This document shows, piece after piece, positions 1-8,657 of a DNA stretch of 64,000 nucleotides. The translations under genes were made by a program, and so were the position numbers. The notes under the pieces were generated by a model that made no database searches, was not told the DNA's origin, and saw only the letters and a list, made by a program, of their open reading frames with translations. This stretch comes from Sva-07 sp963741755 (lineage in GTDB: Bacteria; Actinomycetota; Acidimicrobiia; Acidimicrobiales; Ilumatobacteraceae), in assembly GCA_963741755.1 (NCBI GenBank), contig CAVUJG010000018.1, positions 1 to 64,000 of the forward strand, read 5' to 3'. How positions within the stretch are numbered: the stretch's first letter is position 1; each line of letters begins with the position of its first letter.

Positions 1-390
1 GTGCGGCCTCGAGACGTGATCGGGGCACCGCATAATGCCGCCATGGACGTTCACCTCACGCTCGGGATTGACGGGCGGGGCACATCGGCGTCGGCACGGC
101 GTGGGACCCCCTGACGCCTGTGAGGCGGTCGTCTGATACATCTCGGCGGTCGTCTTGATACATCGAGGGTTGGTGATACGTCTCGTCGCGGTCCCGCTGC
201 CGCCGACAGGGGGTCGTTCGCCGCTTTCCGCCGGCCGTCGATGTATCAGAAAAGTATCAATCCGAGGTGCACCGGGCTGTGTCGCCCCGTCCGAACAGTG
301 TCAACCTGTCCACACATCATCCCTGCTAGATGGCACAATCCGACACGATCCGGTACGAGCCGAAACTCGCCGATATCGCCATTTTTCGGA
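1..390. other. Gene-poor left edge, probably the end of an integrated element
   Basis: I see no convincing gene here. A short reading from position 43 (MDVHLTLGIDGRG..., 23 codons) vaguely resembles the N-terminus of a GntR/MocR regulator but stops at once. The stretch lies directly before a 3' tRNA fragment and holds several copies of a TGATACATC motif, so it is most simply read as the outer end of an element that integrated at tRNA-Ala. That is inference; no integrase is in view. Confidence 0.35.
124..250. repeat. Direct and inverted TGATACATC repeats
   Basis: The sequence GGCGGTCGTC followed by TGATACATC occurs twice in direct orientation (about 124-142 and 145-164). A variant GTGATACGTC lies at about 173-182, and an inverted copy, GATGTATCA, lies at 240-248 followed by AAAAGTATCA. 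The arrangement resembles arm-type integrase sites or a regulator's operators at the end of an integrative element. Function is inferred only from position beside the tRNA fragment. Confidence 0.45.
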
Positions 391-435
391 TTTGCAAGCA
401 GGGGGTCGTGGGTTCGATTCCCATCGTCTCCACCA
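391..435 (+). other. 3' fragment of tRNA-Ala(TGC): attachment-site-like scar
   Basis: The stretch reads from the anticodon loop (TTTGCAA) through the 3' anticodon strand, variable loop, a good T-arm (GTGGG, TTCGATT, CCCAT) and the 3' acceptor strand CGTCTCC, then A and an encoded CCA. The matching 5' half (GGAGACG plus D-arm) is absent upstream, so this is not a working gene. Tyrosine integrases commonly leave such duplicated 3' ends. With this polarity the element would lie to the left and old chromosome to the right. Confidence 0.7.
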
Positions 436-473
436 TTGAAGCCCCTGGTAGCAGAGCTGCCGGGGGCTTTCTC

Positions 474-765
474 GTGAGCTTCCGCAATCGCGACTACTGG
501 AGCGTTGACACCATCGGTGCCGACGGCTCTTGTGCTGACGGCTCCCTCTCCGTGACCCGCATCGACGGACACCGCTCCGTCACCCTGTGCGCCGGCCACG
601 TCGCTGAACACGTGCAGCTCGGCTACGCCGCCACCGAGCCCGGCAACCAGTCCGACACCGCCACCCGCTCACCCACTGGGTCACCGAACGCGGTCTCGAG
701 ACCGACCCCGCGGACTCGAGGTCGCGGCACGCTCTGCCGGCCCGGAACTCGGCATCGAGTTCTGA
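474..765 (+). pseudogene. Decayed MobF-type relaxase/helicase fragment
   Basis: From 474 a reading frame with strong G/C third positions encodes a segment ending ...VAEHVQLGYAATEPGNQSDT. I recognise this as similar to a stretch in the helicase part of actinobacterial TraA/MobF conjugative relaxases, from memory rather than a search. After about 665 the codon bias moves through two other frames (LTHWVTERGLETDPADS, then EVAARSAGPELGIEF with a stop near 763), so it is broken by at least two frameshifts. No start, ribosome-binding site or catalytic relaxase domain is present. Confidence 0.4.
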
Positions 766-783
766 CCGTACGACCAAGACATC

Positions 784-1131
784 GTGCGCGAGGTTGACGA
801 GGGGTTCGCCAGCGACGAATGTGGTCTCGTGGGGATCAAGGGGAACAACGAGCGACAACGCGTCCTGGTGCCACAGGCCCTCGGGTCCGACGAGTTCCTC
901 CGCGTCACGTGGCACGCATCGCGTGAGCTGATCGTGTTCTCCCACTGGGACGGGGACCATTGCGTCGCCGCCACACCCGTCCGCGTCAGCGAGATCGGGG
1001 ACCTCGCCTCACTGATCTCGCAAGCCGCAGCCCACGGGACCACGGCATCGGCATGGCCGCCCCCGGCCGCCAACACGCTGGTCGTCCCGGCGACCGGACT
1101 GACCGTCCCTCCTGCGCGGCGCTCCGCCTGA
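784..1131 (+). CDS. Small hypothetical protein
   Basis: An open frame of 115 codons begins at GTG 784, with coding-like third positions through about codon 85 and a less convincing Ala/Pro-rich tail. The core FLRVTWHASRELIVFSHWDG then CVAATPVRVSEIGDLASLI looks like a compact beta-strand protein of the kind often found as unnamed genes on actinobacterial plasmids and elements. I do not recognise a domain. No Shine-Dalgarno sequence is obvious and an in-frame stop lies just upstream, so it may be the remaining end of a larger gene. Confidence 0.45.
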   Translation: MREVDEGFASDECGLVGIKGNNERQRVLVPQALGSDEFLRVTWHASRELIVFSHWDGDHCVAATPVRVSEIGDLASLISQAAAHGTTASAWPPPAANTLVVPATGLTVPPARRSA

Positions 1132-1381
1132 CGCTTGCCGAGAACCGGTCCACGGACCGGCACCCCGTTTCATCGACGAAGGCGATCTTGTGCAACGCAG
1201 GGGCCGATCTGTGCGGCGTCATAGTTGTGACGCATCGCATTCCTTCAGCGTGTCGGACGCCCGCGAGTCGCTGTTGATGCGAGAGGTAGGTGGACTGCAG
1301 CGTCTTCCCTGTGGACCGCACGGAAGCGGACGATTATCCTCCGTTAAATGACCGGTCGTGGACGATCAGGGGTGGACGACG

Positions 1382-1954
1382 ATGCGCGCTGACGCACGGC
1401 AGAACCGCGCTCGACTCCTCGACTGCGCGGCATCGCTGATCCTCGAGATCGGGAGCGAGCCCACCCGCGACGCCCTCGCCCAGCGCGCCGGTGTGGGGAT
1501 CGGCACGGTGTACCGCCACTTCCCAGACCGGCAGTCGTTGCTGCACCAGGTAGCCCGGCACGTCCTCGAGAACACGATCACGGCCGGCGAGCAGATCGTC
1601 GCGTCGGATGCCAACGGCGGCGAAGCCATCCGGCGCTACCTGCACCAAGCGATCGATCACAGGATCGGCGTCGTCAACATCGTCCACCCGTTGCTCGACG
1701 ACCACGACTGGCCCGATCTGCAGGCACGCGCTGATGCCATGCTCAGCTCGCTCATGGATCGCGCCCGGAACGACCACGAGCTGCGGACCGATCTCGCCGT
1801 TGCCGATGTCGTGTTCGCGACGATCCGCTTTGGTCGCCCCCTCGCAATCGGCCTGGACCCATCTGAGGACCGTGACATCGCCCACCGTCAACTCGACCGT
1901 TACGTCGACGGGCTCCGTCTCGCACCACGATCCGACGAGGAGAAGTCGTCATGA
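1382..1954 (+). CDS. TetR family transcriptional regulator
   Basis: A 190-residue TetR-type repressor. The N-terminal helix-turn-helix is clear: ARQNRARLLDCAASLI, then DALAQRAGVGIGTVYRHFPDRQSLL at about residues 33-57. A helical ligand-binding domain follows. I chose ATG 1382 because AGGGG stands 9-10 bases upstream and TetR proteins usually start just before this helix; GTG 1358 would add eight residues. Its stop overlaps the next start by four bases (ATGA), so it is co-transcribed with the flavin monooxygenase and probably controls it in response to an aromatic ligand. The ligand is unknown. Confidence 0.9.
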   Translation: MRADARQNRARLLDCAASLILEIGSEPTRDALAQRAGVGIGTVYRHFPDRQSLLHQVARHVLENTITAGEQIVASDANGGEAIRRYLHQAIDHRIGVVNIVHPLLDDHDWPDLQARADAMLSSLMDRARNDHELRTDLAVADVVFATIRFGRPLAIGLDPSEDRDIAHRQLDRYVDGLRLAPRSDEEKSS

Positions 1955-3447
1955 GCCGACAGTTGCCAAAGGCGTTCCGATCCGAGCACCAAGTGACCAT
2001 CGTGGGAGGCGGGCCCGCCGGCATGATGCTCGCCGCGGAGCTGACGCTCGCCGACGTGGACGTCGTCATCGTCGAACGACGCAAGACCCAGGAGCTGGAG
2101 AGCCCACGCTCCCGAGGGCTCCACTCCCGGACGATCGAGCTCCTCGACCAGCGAGGGATCGCCGACAGGTTCCTGAACGAGGGCACCCCGATGCAGGTGC
2201 AGGCCTTCGCCGGCATCCCTCTCGACATCAGCGACTTCCCCACGAGGCACAACTACGGCCTGGCACTCGTCCAGAGCGACTTCGAGCGGATCATGGCCGC
2301 ATGGCTCGACGAACTGGGTGTACGAGTCCTCCGTGGCGCCGAGGTCACCGCCTTCGCCCCGGACGAACGCCACGTCGAGGTCGACCTCGCCGACGGCGCC
2401 AAGCTGCTCGCTCAGTACCTCGTGGGCTGCGACGGCAGCCGCAGCCTCGTCCGCAAGGCGGCCGGCATCGAGTTCGCCGGCTTCGACCCGAGTGTCTGCT
2501 GGATCACCGCCGAGGTCGAGGTGCAGGACCTCCCCGAGTTCGGCATGCGCGGCGGTGGCGGAGTCGGTCCAGCCGAAGCCGGGCGGGTCGGCGTCACGCT
2601 CGCAGAACCAGACACGGGCGCCCGCTTCGACGAGCCGACCCTGGAGGACCTGCGAGCGGCGCTCGTGCGTGTCGACGGAACGGACTACGGGGCCCACAGC
2701 CCCCGGTACATCGCTCGCTTCACCGACATGACCCGCCAGGCCGTCACCTACCGGGCCGGACGAGTGCTCATTGCCGGCGACGCCGCACACGTGCACGCGC
2801 CACTCGGCGGACAAGGCCTCAACCTCGGCGTGCAGGATGCCGTCAACCTCGGCTGGAAGCTCGCACAGGTCGTGCACGGGACATCCCCGGAGACGCTCCT
2901 CGACACCTACGAAGCCGAACGCCACCCAATCGCACGCAACGTCATGCGCAACACCATGGCTCAACGGGCACTGAGCGAAGCCGATGACCGAACGCTGGCA
3001 CTGCGGGACATCGTCGCCGAACTACTTGCGCTGGACGAGCCGCGCAAGCACATCGCCGGAATGATCTCCGGCCTCGACATCCACTACGCCGCCGACGGCG
3101 ACCACCACCCCCTCGTCGGGCGGCGTGTCCCGGACCTCGAAGTACAGACCCAGAACGGCACGCTGCGCTGTCACGAGCTGCTCCACGACGCCAAGGCGAT
3201 CCTCCTCCAGCTCGGCACCATCCCTCTCATCGATCTCCGGTCCTGGAGCGAACGACTCGCACACGTCGTCGGAAGCTGCTCAGGGCCGTGGGAGCTCCCG
3301 ATCATCGGCACCATCAAAGCCCCATCCGCGCTCCTCATCCGTCCCGACGGCTACGTGGCCTGGACTGGGACCGACGACAACGAAGACGGGCTCCAAGAGG
3401 CTCTGGAAACCTGGCTCGGACCCGCGACGAGCACGACCAGGCGATAA
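1951..3447 (+). CDS. FAD-dependent aromatic monooxygenase (class A, PheA/TfdB/Rox type)
   Basis: A 498-residue NADPH/FAD hydroxylase. The Rossmann FAD motif VTIVGGGPAGMMLA lies at residues 15-28. The second FAD motif GRVLIAGDAAHVHAPLGGQG lies near residue 270, followed by the typical NLGVQDAVNLGWKLA helix. The C-terminal ~110 residues form the thioredoxin-like domain of the phenol-hydroxylase group, which includes rifampicin monooxygenases and polyketide hydroxylases. Translational coupling to the TetR gene upstream suggests inducible detoxification or catabolism of an aromatic compound. The substrate cannot be read from sequence. Confidence 0.9.
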   Translation: MSRQLPKAFRSEHQVTIVGGGPAGMMLAAELTLADVDVVIVERRKTQELESPRSRGLHSRTIELLDQRGIADRFLNEGTPMQVQAFAGIPLDISDFPTRHNYGLALVQSDFERIMAAWLDELGVRVLRGAEVTAFAPDERHVEVDLADGAKLLAQYLVGCDGSRSLVRKAAGIEFAGFDPSVCWITAEVEVQDLPEFGMRGGGGVGPAEAGRVGVTLAEPDTGARFDEPTLEDLRAALVRVDGTDYGAHSPRYIARFTDMTRQAVTYRAGRVLIAGDAAHVHAPLGGQGLNLGVQDAVNLGWKLAQVVHGTSPETLLDTYEAERHPIARNVMRNTMAQRALSEADDRTLALRDIVAELLALDEPRKHIAGMISGLDIHYAADGDHHPLVGRRVPDLEVQTQNGTLRCHELLHDAKAILLQLGTIPLIDLRSWSERLAHVVGSCSGPWELPIIGTIKAPSALLIRPDGYVAWTGTDDNEDGLQEALETWLGPATSTTRR

Positions 3448-3723
3448 CCCGGCTCTCACATCCTGAGAGTCGACCGAACCCCCAGCCGACGGCGCGGCCT
3501 TGCCCGACCCCCGGGCAGCAGGCGCGGTCGAGGGCGATGAGGTCATCGACGTCGACCACGATGGCATCTACTCCCTACAGAGATCGACGCGGTGCGGGGA
3601 CAGATGAGGCTCAGGCCCTCGAGCCAGTGTCGTCCGGGCGCCGCATGCATACGAGGGCGGCAGACCGGGTACGTGACCGCGATCGGACTCGAGAGGAGTT
3701 CGACGAACGAGGGAGGTCATTTC

Positions 3724-3996
3724 ATGCCACGAGGAAAGTCGCCGGGACCGTCGGTAAAAGATCCGGAGCAGTACGAGGCGCTGCGCGATGAAGGGATGAG
3801 CAAGGAGAAGGCGGCTCGGATCTCGAACGCATCGGCGGCCGAGGGCCGCTCGAACGTCGCCCAGCGGGGTGGTGAGGCTGCAGACTACGAAGACCGGACG
3901 AAGGACCAGCTGTTGGATCGGGCTCGCGAGATCGGCATCGAGGGTCGTTCGAAGATGTCGAAGAGCGAACTGATCGCGGCCTTGCGCAACCACTGA
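3724..3996 (+). CDS. Small Rho_N/SAP-like domain protein (DUF7218-like)
   Basis: A 90-residue charged protein. The first part, YEALRDEGMSKEKAARISNA, is typical of a small actinobacterial family annotated as DUF7218. The last ~35 residues, TKDQLLDRAREIGIEG then MSKSELIAALRNH, form the helix-extended-helix fold of the Rho N-terminal/SAP type that often binds nucleic acid. ATG 3724 is preceded by GGGAGG about 9 bases upstream. The convergent CHAD gene ends in a similar motif. Role unknown; a nucleic-acid-associated stress protein is a guess. Confidence 0.75.
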   Translation: MPRGKSPGPSVKDPEQYEALRDEGMSKEKAARISNASAAEGRSNVAQRGGEAADYEDRTKDQLLDRAREIGIEGRSKMSKSELIAALRNH

Positions 3997-4057
3997 CCGG
4001 TGACCGTCGACGGTCACCCCGGTTCGATGGCTGCTGCTCGCGGCGGGCTTGTCTCGG

Positions 4058-5140
4058 TCAGGGCGTGCGGATTCCGTTCGCTCGCAGCGCGCCGAGCAGG
4101 TCGTCGCGGCGACGTGATCCCCGCCTGGTGAGTTCGATCTCTGCGGCGAGCTGTCGGAGCTCGGCAACGGTGAGGTCGTCGAGTTCGTCGGCTTGTTCGA
4201 ACAACGCTGCGATCTCGCCGACCGGCCGTTCCGGGCCGAACTCCGAGCGAACCGTCCAGTACCGTCCCATTCGTCGGGTGAAGTGTTTTGGTCGCTCGGC
4301 GTACAGCCGGGACGCGAGCCGTGCCGAACGATCTTCGAGCATGGTGCGCCGCCCGTCGAGAACGACGAGAGCACCCGTCACGACGTCCGATCCGCCGTAG
4401 TCGTCGGGCGCCGACTGCAGCCGATCTCGAAGCACCGAAAGATCGTGGGCATCACCCAGTCCATCCGTCAGGTCGTGGAATTGCTTCGCGAGCGGACGCA
4501 GCATCGAGGGGGCGGCGTCCGTCAGGAGTCGCACGTGGTACCAGGTGTACTTGGCTCGCTTTCTCAACTCGTGGTGGTTGGCGGCGGTCGGTGACGCAAC
4601 GACCGATGCGAGTGCGTCGACTCCGCGCCCATAGGTCTTGCCCAGCCCACCAGCGAGCGCGTCCCACCCCTCGCTGTCCAGGCACCAGTCGTCGATCTGG
4701 GCACGGCCGTCGTGGAGCAGGTCGAGTGCCTGCTGGATCGACTCAGATCGTTCAGCGACCGCATCCGTTTCGGCACGTGAGCATTGAGCGAGCACCTCAC
4801 GAACCGCGCCGAGTCCACCGGTGGACCGATTGGTCGATGCCGCGACGACCGAGTCGAACGTGGCGAGCAGAGCGTGGGCGTCTCGGTGGGCGGACAACGC
4901 ACGCGCCGCGTCACGGAAACTCGTGTTGGCGGCTCGATACTGACCGTCCGCCATCGCCGGCCTCACGAGACGCACCAGTCCCCGCAACTTCTTGCAGTGC
5001 TTCCGAAAGTTGTGGACGGCGGTCACGGGCCCGATCTTCTCGACAGAGGTGAGATCGTCGAGCGCGCGAGCAGCCTGCTCGTGTGCGATCCGGCGTATCT
5101 CCCTGCCGATCGACTCGTCAGGATCGATTCGGTACGACAT
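4058..5140 (-). CDS. CHAD domain protein with C-terminal Rho_N/SAP-like motif
   Basis: A 360-residue alpha-helical protein rich in the conserved histidines and basic residues of the CHAD family: VHNFRKHCKKLRGLVRLVRP near residue 45, RDAHALL, HELRKRAKYTWYHVRLL and GDAHDLSVLRD. CHAD proteins bind polyphosphate, and in many bacteria occur beside polyphosphate enzymes, though none is seen here. The last ~40 residues, LTVAELRQLAAEIELTRRG to LLGALRANGI, look like a Rho_N/SAP motif, which is not usual for the family. Start 5140 (MSYRIDPDESIG) fits family N-termini better than an upstream start at 5188. Confidence 0.85.
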   Translation of the reverse strand: MSYRIDPDESIGREIRRIAHEQAARALDDLTSVEKIGPVTAVHNFRKHCKKLRGLVRLVRPAMADGQYRAANTSFRDAARALSAHRDAHALLATFDSVVAASTNRSTGGLGAVREVLAQCSRAETDAVAERSESIQQALDLLHDGRAQIDDWCLDSEGWDALAGGLGKTYGRGVDALASVVASPTAANHHELRKRAKYTWYHVRLLTDAAPSMLRPLAKQFHDLTDGLGDAHDLSVLRDRLQSAPDDYGGSDVVTGALVVLDGRRTMLEDRSARLASRLYAERPKHFTRRMGRYWTVRSEFGPERPVGEIAALFEQADELDDLTVAELRQLAAEIELTRRGSRRRDDLLGALRANGIRTP

Positions 5141-5295
5141 GACCGTCGGTACCCGGTGACAGGCGGGTGCAAACGTCGTCGACCGCACTGCGAACTCCCA
5201 CCGACTCCGCTGGCCGACGCGTCGACACGATCGGCGGCCCGACAGATGACGGGTGGGGGTCCGTTGACCCCCTTGCGTGAGGGCCCGCTCACGTG

Positions 5296-5324
5296 TTGAC
5301 GCCCGCCGGGCGTGGTCCTACCGT
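5296..5324 (+). promoter_or_regulatory. Canonical -35/-10 promoter of the STAS gene
   Basis: TTGACG at 5296-5301 and TACCGT at 5319-5324 are separated by 17 bp, a textbook housekeeping spacing, and the next gene starts 33 bases downstream. Found by eye. Confidence 0.55.
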
Positions 5325-5357
5325 CGTGTCGGGCGATTCTCGAGCGGAGACAACATC

Positions 5358-5804
5358 ATGAACTTGGACATCCGCAGCAGCGACGAAGCCGATCTCTGCA
5401 TGCATCGACTCGTGTCGATCACGCCACGGCACCTGTGTTCGTCGCCGGGCGGCGTCGGTCGAGGCGCGCGGCTCGATGTCCATGTCGCGTCGTCGGACCA
5501 GGACTGCGGCGTCGAGTCGACTGCGGCGCTGATCTCGATGGTCGGTGCGGTCACCTCCTCGACGGTCGATCGCAACGTCTGGTCGTGTCTGCTCGATTTC
5601 GCGGCATTCGCGGGGTCCGTCGTCGTCGACCTCAGCTCCGTCCACTCGATCGACCATCGCGGCGCCGCCCTGGTGGAAGCGCTCCACAAGGTGACGACAG
5701 CGACCGGCGGTCGTCTGAGCATCCACAATCCGGGCTGGCTGGTGGAGAGCGTGGTCCGGTGCTGCGGGATCAACGATCGGATCGTGGTCTGTCGTCCGGT
5801 CTGA
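5358..5804 (+). CDS. STAS domain protein (anti-sigma-factor-antagonist-like)
   Basis: A 148-residue protein whose C-terminal half is a STAS domain: VVVDLSSVHSIDHRGAALVEAL at residues 88-109, then GGRLSIHNPGWLVESVVRCCGINDRIVV. In SpoIIAA-type antagonists the residue after ID is a Ser/Thr phosphorylated by the partner anti-sigma kinase; here it is His100, so classical switching by Ser phosphorylation is unlikely. The ~70-residue N-terminal part is unassigned. ATG 5358 has GGAG about 10 bases upstream. No anti-sigma factor or sigma gene lies next to it. Confidence 0.8.
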   Translation: MNLDIRSSDEADLCMHRLVSITPRHLCSSPGGVGRGARLDVHVASSDQDCGVESTAALISMVGAVTSSTVDRNVWSCLLDFAAFAGSVVVDLSSVHSIDHRGAALVEALHKVTTATGGRLSIHNPGWLVESVVRCCGINDRIVVCRPV

Positions 5805-6068
5805 GGATCGCCGACGGTTCAGGGGAGTTGTGGACGCGCGTTGATGCCTTCGCCGACTCGCAACGTGTCGTGGGGCTCCGGGAACCAGCAGACTCGTCAC
5901 CCATTCGGCACCGTGTCGACCGACGCCCGGGCAGCTGCGGTTCCATCTCGAACGCTGGGCCGACGAGGACGCCGCTGGGCTGATCGGGCGCCGAGCCCGA
6001 CGTCGGGCTGGAGCCTGCGAGCGGCCGGTGGCCTACCCTCGGCCAGGACGTCGATTTGAGGGAGCATC

Positions 6069-8642
6069 ATGAGGGGCAGTGGAGTGAAGGGGCGACCAGC
6101 AGTCGTCGCGATTGGCGTCGTCGTGTCGCTGGTGGCCGCAGCGTGCTCGAGCGACGGCGACTCGTCGTCGCCGACGACCGAGGTGACGACGGCAACCGAA
6201 GTGCCGGTCGCGACCGGGCCCGACGAGGTCAGTGCCGAGACGACCGATCCGGCGCCGACGATCACCGAGGACCGCGCCTACTACATCTTGCCGCCGGGCA
6301 ACTACGGCGGTCTGCCGGTCACCGACAACTCGCTCGACCAACTGCCGCTGTACGACGGCCTCACCCCGCTGCGCGGTGACATCACCGACGCCGACATCGA
6401 CGAGCATTTCCTGGCGGCGAACTTCGAACCGGTCGGCGCCACCACGGAGGAGCCGACAGGCCGGCCCGGAACGACCATCCTCTATGACTCCTTCGGAGTT
6501 CCCCACATCACCGGCGAGACCCGCGAGGATCTGGCGTTCGGCGCTGGCTGGGTGAGCGCGCGTGACCGCGGACTGCTGGTCGAGCTCGGTCGAGGGCCCG
6601 CTCGTGTCGCGGTCGCCGACGTGCCCGGTATCGACGCGTTCTCGCTGGTCACCAGCGCGCAGCCGTTCGTGCCCAGCGCGGCCACCGAACAGCTCGTCAC
6701 CGATCAGGTGCAACTGATCCTCGACACCTACGGCGACGAGGGCGAGGAGATCATCGCCGATGCGCAGGCCTACGTCGACGGCGCGAACGCGTACCGCGAC
6801 GCCAACGACGTCGAGGGTGAGCCGTTCACCGTCAACGACGTCGTGGCAGTCACGGCATTCATCGGGTCGATCTTCGGCGCCGGCGGCGGTGCGGAAGCCG
6901 GCAACGCCCAGTTCCTCTCCGAGCTCCAAGCCGCACTCGGCGACGACCAGGGCCGAGCCGTGTGGGAAGACTTCATGCCCTTCGACGACCCCGAAGCGCC
7001 AACCACGATCGAGGAACGATTCGAGTACGGGACGTTCACCGGCGGCGACGTGACCGGCTCGGTCGTCATCGACGCCGGGTCGCTCGTGTCGCTCGATCCC
7101 CGGGAGAGTGCAGCCGGCCCCCAGGGCGTCCTTCGCCCGGCGGCGGCCGACGCGGCAGCATCGTCGGTCGTCTACGGCGCGGCCGCCGGCCCACGTTCGC
7201 GGACCGCATCGAACTGGCTGACCGTCGATCCTGACGCGTCGGTCAACAACACGACCCTTGCGGTGATGGGCCCGCAGCTCGGCTACTACTACCCCGAGAT
7301 CGTCCAACAGATCCACCTCAGTGGTCCCGGCATCGAGGCGCAGGGCGCCGCCGTGCCCGGTCTTGCGATGTACCTCCTGATCGGTCGCACCGAGGACTAC
7401 GCCTGGAGCCTGACGTCAGCGAATCAAGACGTGCGCGACGTGTACGCCGAGATCCTCTGCGAGCCCGACGGGTCGACGCCGACGGTCGAGTCCGATCACT
7501 ACGAGTACGACGATGCGTGTGTGCCCTTCGAGATGTTCGATGCCGGCACGCTCGGCGACGTTCCCATCATCTATCCCACCTCGGTGCACGGCCCGGTCGT
7601 CGGGACGGCGACGTCCGAGGGTCGACCGGTCGCGTTGACGAGCAAGCGTTCGACGTTCGGTCGTGACGGGCTGAACCTCGGTGCGCTCAAGGACATGACC
7701 GAAGGCGACGCCGACACCACGGAGAACTTCTTCGAGTCGGCCGACAAGTTCGGCTTCACGTTCAACTGGGGCTACGCGAATCGCGAGTCCATCGGCTACT
7801 TCGCATCGGGACGGCTGCCCGTGCGGGCCGAGGGCCTCGACCGTCGCCTCCCCACGCTGGGGACTGGCGACTACGAATGGCAGGGCTTCTTGGAACAGAA
7901 CGACAAGCCACACACCGACGCCAGCCCGACCGGTCGCCTACTGAACTGGAACAACCAGTCGGCGCCCGGATTCATGCACGGTGACGACAATCAGTACGGC
8001 TCGGTGCACCGAGTCGAGAACTTCGACCAGTGGCCCGACGATGTCGACCTCGCCGGTGTGGTCGGCGTGATGAACCGTGCGGCGACCGAGGACGTCCGTT
8101 CGACGGTCTGGCCGGTGATCAGCGATGTGCTCGCCGGCGGTGAGGCGCCGACCGCGCTCGCCGCGCAGGCGGTCGCCACGCTCGACGAGTGGGCTGCCGA
8201 CGACGCACCGCGCCTCGACGCCGACGACGACGGGTATTACGACAGCCCCGGGCCGTTGTTGCTCGACGAGATCTTCGAGGCGGTTGACGCTGCGGTTCGG
8301 GAACCGGTGCTGGGCGAAGTGATCGCTGCCGGCGTCGACTTCCGCGGCATCGACGACGCCAGCTTCATCGACAAGGACCTGCGCACCGTGCTCGGCGAAC
8401 CCGTCGAGGGTGAGTTCAACGTCGCCTACTGCGGTGACGGGGATCTCGACGCTTGCCGCGAGTCGTTGTGGGCTGCCGTCGACGACGAAGTCGGTGCGCT
8501 GGCGGCCGAGCGGGGAGCCGACATCAGTCGATGGCTTCCCGTGGGTCTGCGGCTGACCTTTGTCCCTGGCCTGATCGAGGACGATTTCCGCGCCACGAAT
8601 CGCCCGACGTTCCAGCAAGTCATCGAGTTCGCACCTCGCTGA
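6069..8642 (+). CDS. Penicillin acylase family lipoprotein (Ntn hydrolase)
   Basis: An 857-residue secreted amidase. A lipoprotein signal ends in the lipobox VAAAC with Cys26, followed by a Ser/Thr/Glu-rich linker to about residue 65. The alpha-chain part carries ILYDSFGVPHITGETREDLAFGAGWVSARDR. The autocatalytic site is TASNWLTV with Ser381 as probable N-terminal nucleophile of the beta chain, and NNTTLAVMGPQLGYYYPEI follows as in the family. Such enzymes cleave acyl amides: beta-lactams, acyl-homoserine lactones, or lipopeptides of the aculeacin/PvdQ type. The substrate is open. ATG 6069 has GGGAG upstream. Confidence 0.88.
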   Translation: MRGSGVKGRPAVVAIGVVVSLVAAACSSDGDSSSPTTEVTTATEVPVATGPDEVSAETTDPAPTITEDRAYYILPPGNYGGLPVTDNSLDQLPLYDGLTPLRGDITDADIDEHFLAANFEPVGATTEEPTGRPGTTILYDSFGVPHITGETREDLAFGAGWVSARDRGLLVELGRGPARVAVADVPGIDAFSLVTSAQPFVPSAATEQLVTDQVQLILDTYGDEGEEIIADAQAYVDGANAYRDANDVEGEPFTVNDVVAVTAFIGSIFGAGGGAEAGNAQFLSELQAALGDDQGRAVWEDFMPFDDPEAPTTIEERFEYGTFTGGDVTGSVVIDAGSLVSLDPRESAAGPQGVLRPAAADAAASSVVYGAAAGPRSRTASNWLTVDPDASVNNTTLAVMGPQLGYYYPEIVQQIHLSGPGIEAQGAAVPGLAMYLLIGRTEDYAWSLTSANQDVRDVYAEILCEPDGSTPTVESDHYEYDDACVPFEMFDAGTLGDVPIIYPTSVHGPVVGTATSEGRPVALTSKRSTFGRDGLNLGALKDMTEGDADTTENFFESADKFGFTFNWGYANRESIGYFASGRLPVRAEGLDRRLPTLGTGDYEWQGFLEQNDKPHTDASPTGRLLNWNNQSAPGFMHGDDNQYGSVHRVENFDQWPDDVDLAGVVGVMNRAATEDVRSTVWPVISDVLAGGEAPTALAAQAVATLDEWAADDAPRLDADDDGYYDSPGPLLLDEIFEAVDAAVREPVLGEVIAAGVDFRGIDDASFIDKDLRTVLGEPVEGEFNVAYCGDGDLDACRESLWAAVDDEVGALAAERGADISRWLPVGLRLTFVPGLIEDDFRATNRPTFQQVIEFAPR

Positions 8643-8657
8643 CGACGTGGCCGAACC

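Noticed and set aside
43..114. Possible GntR/MocR N-terminus (MDVHLTLGIDGRG)
   Set aside because: Only 23 codons before a stop, no domain can be shown, and the resemblance is weak.
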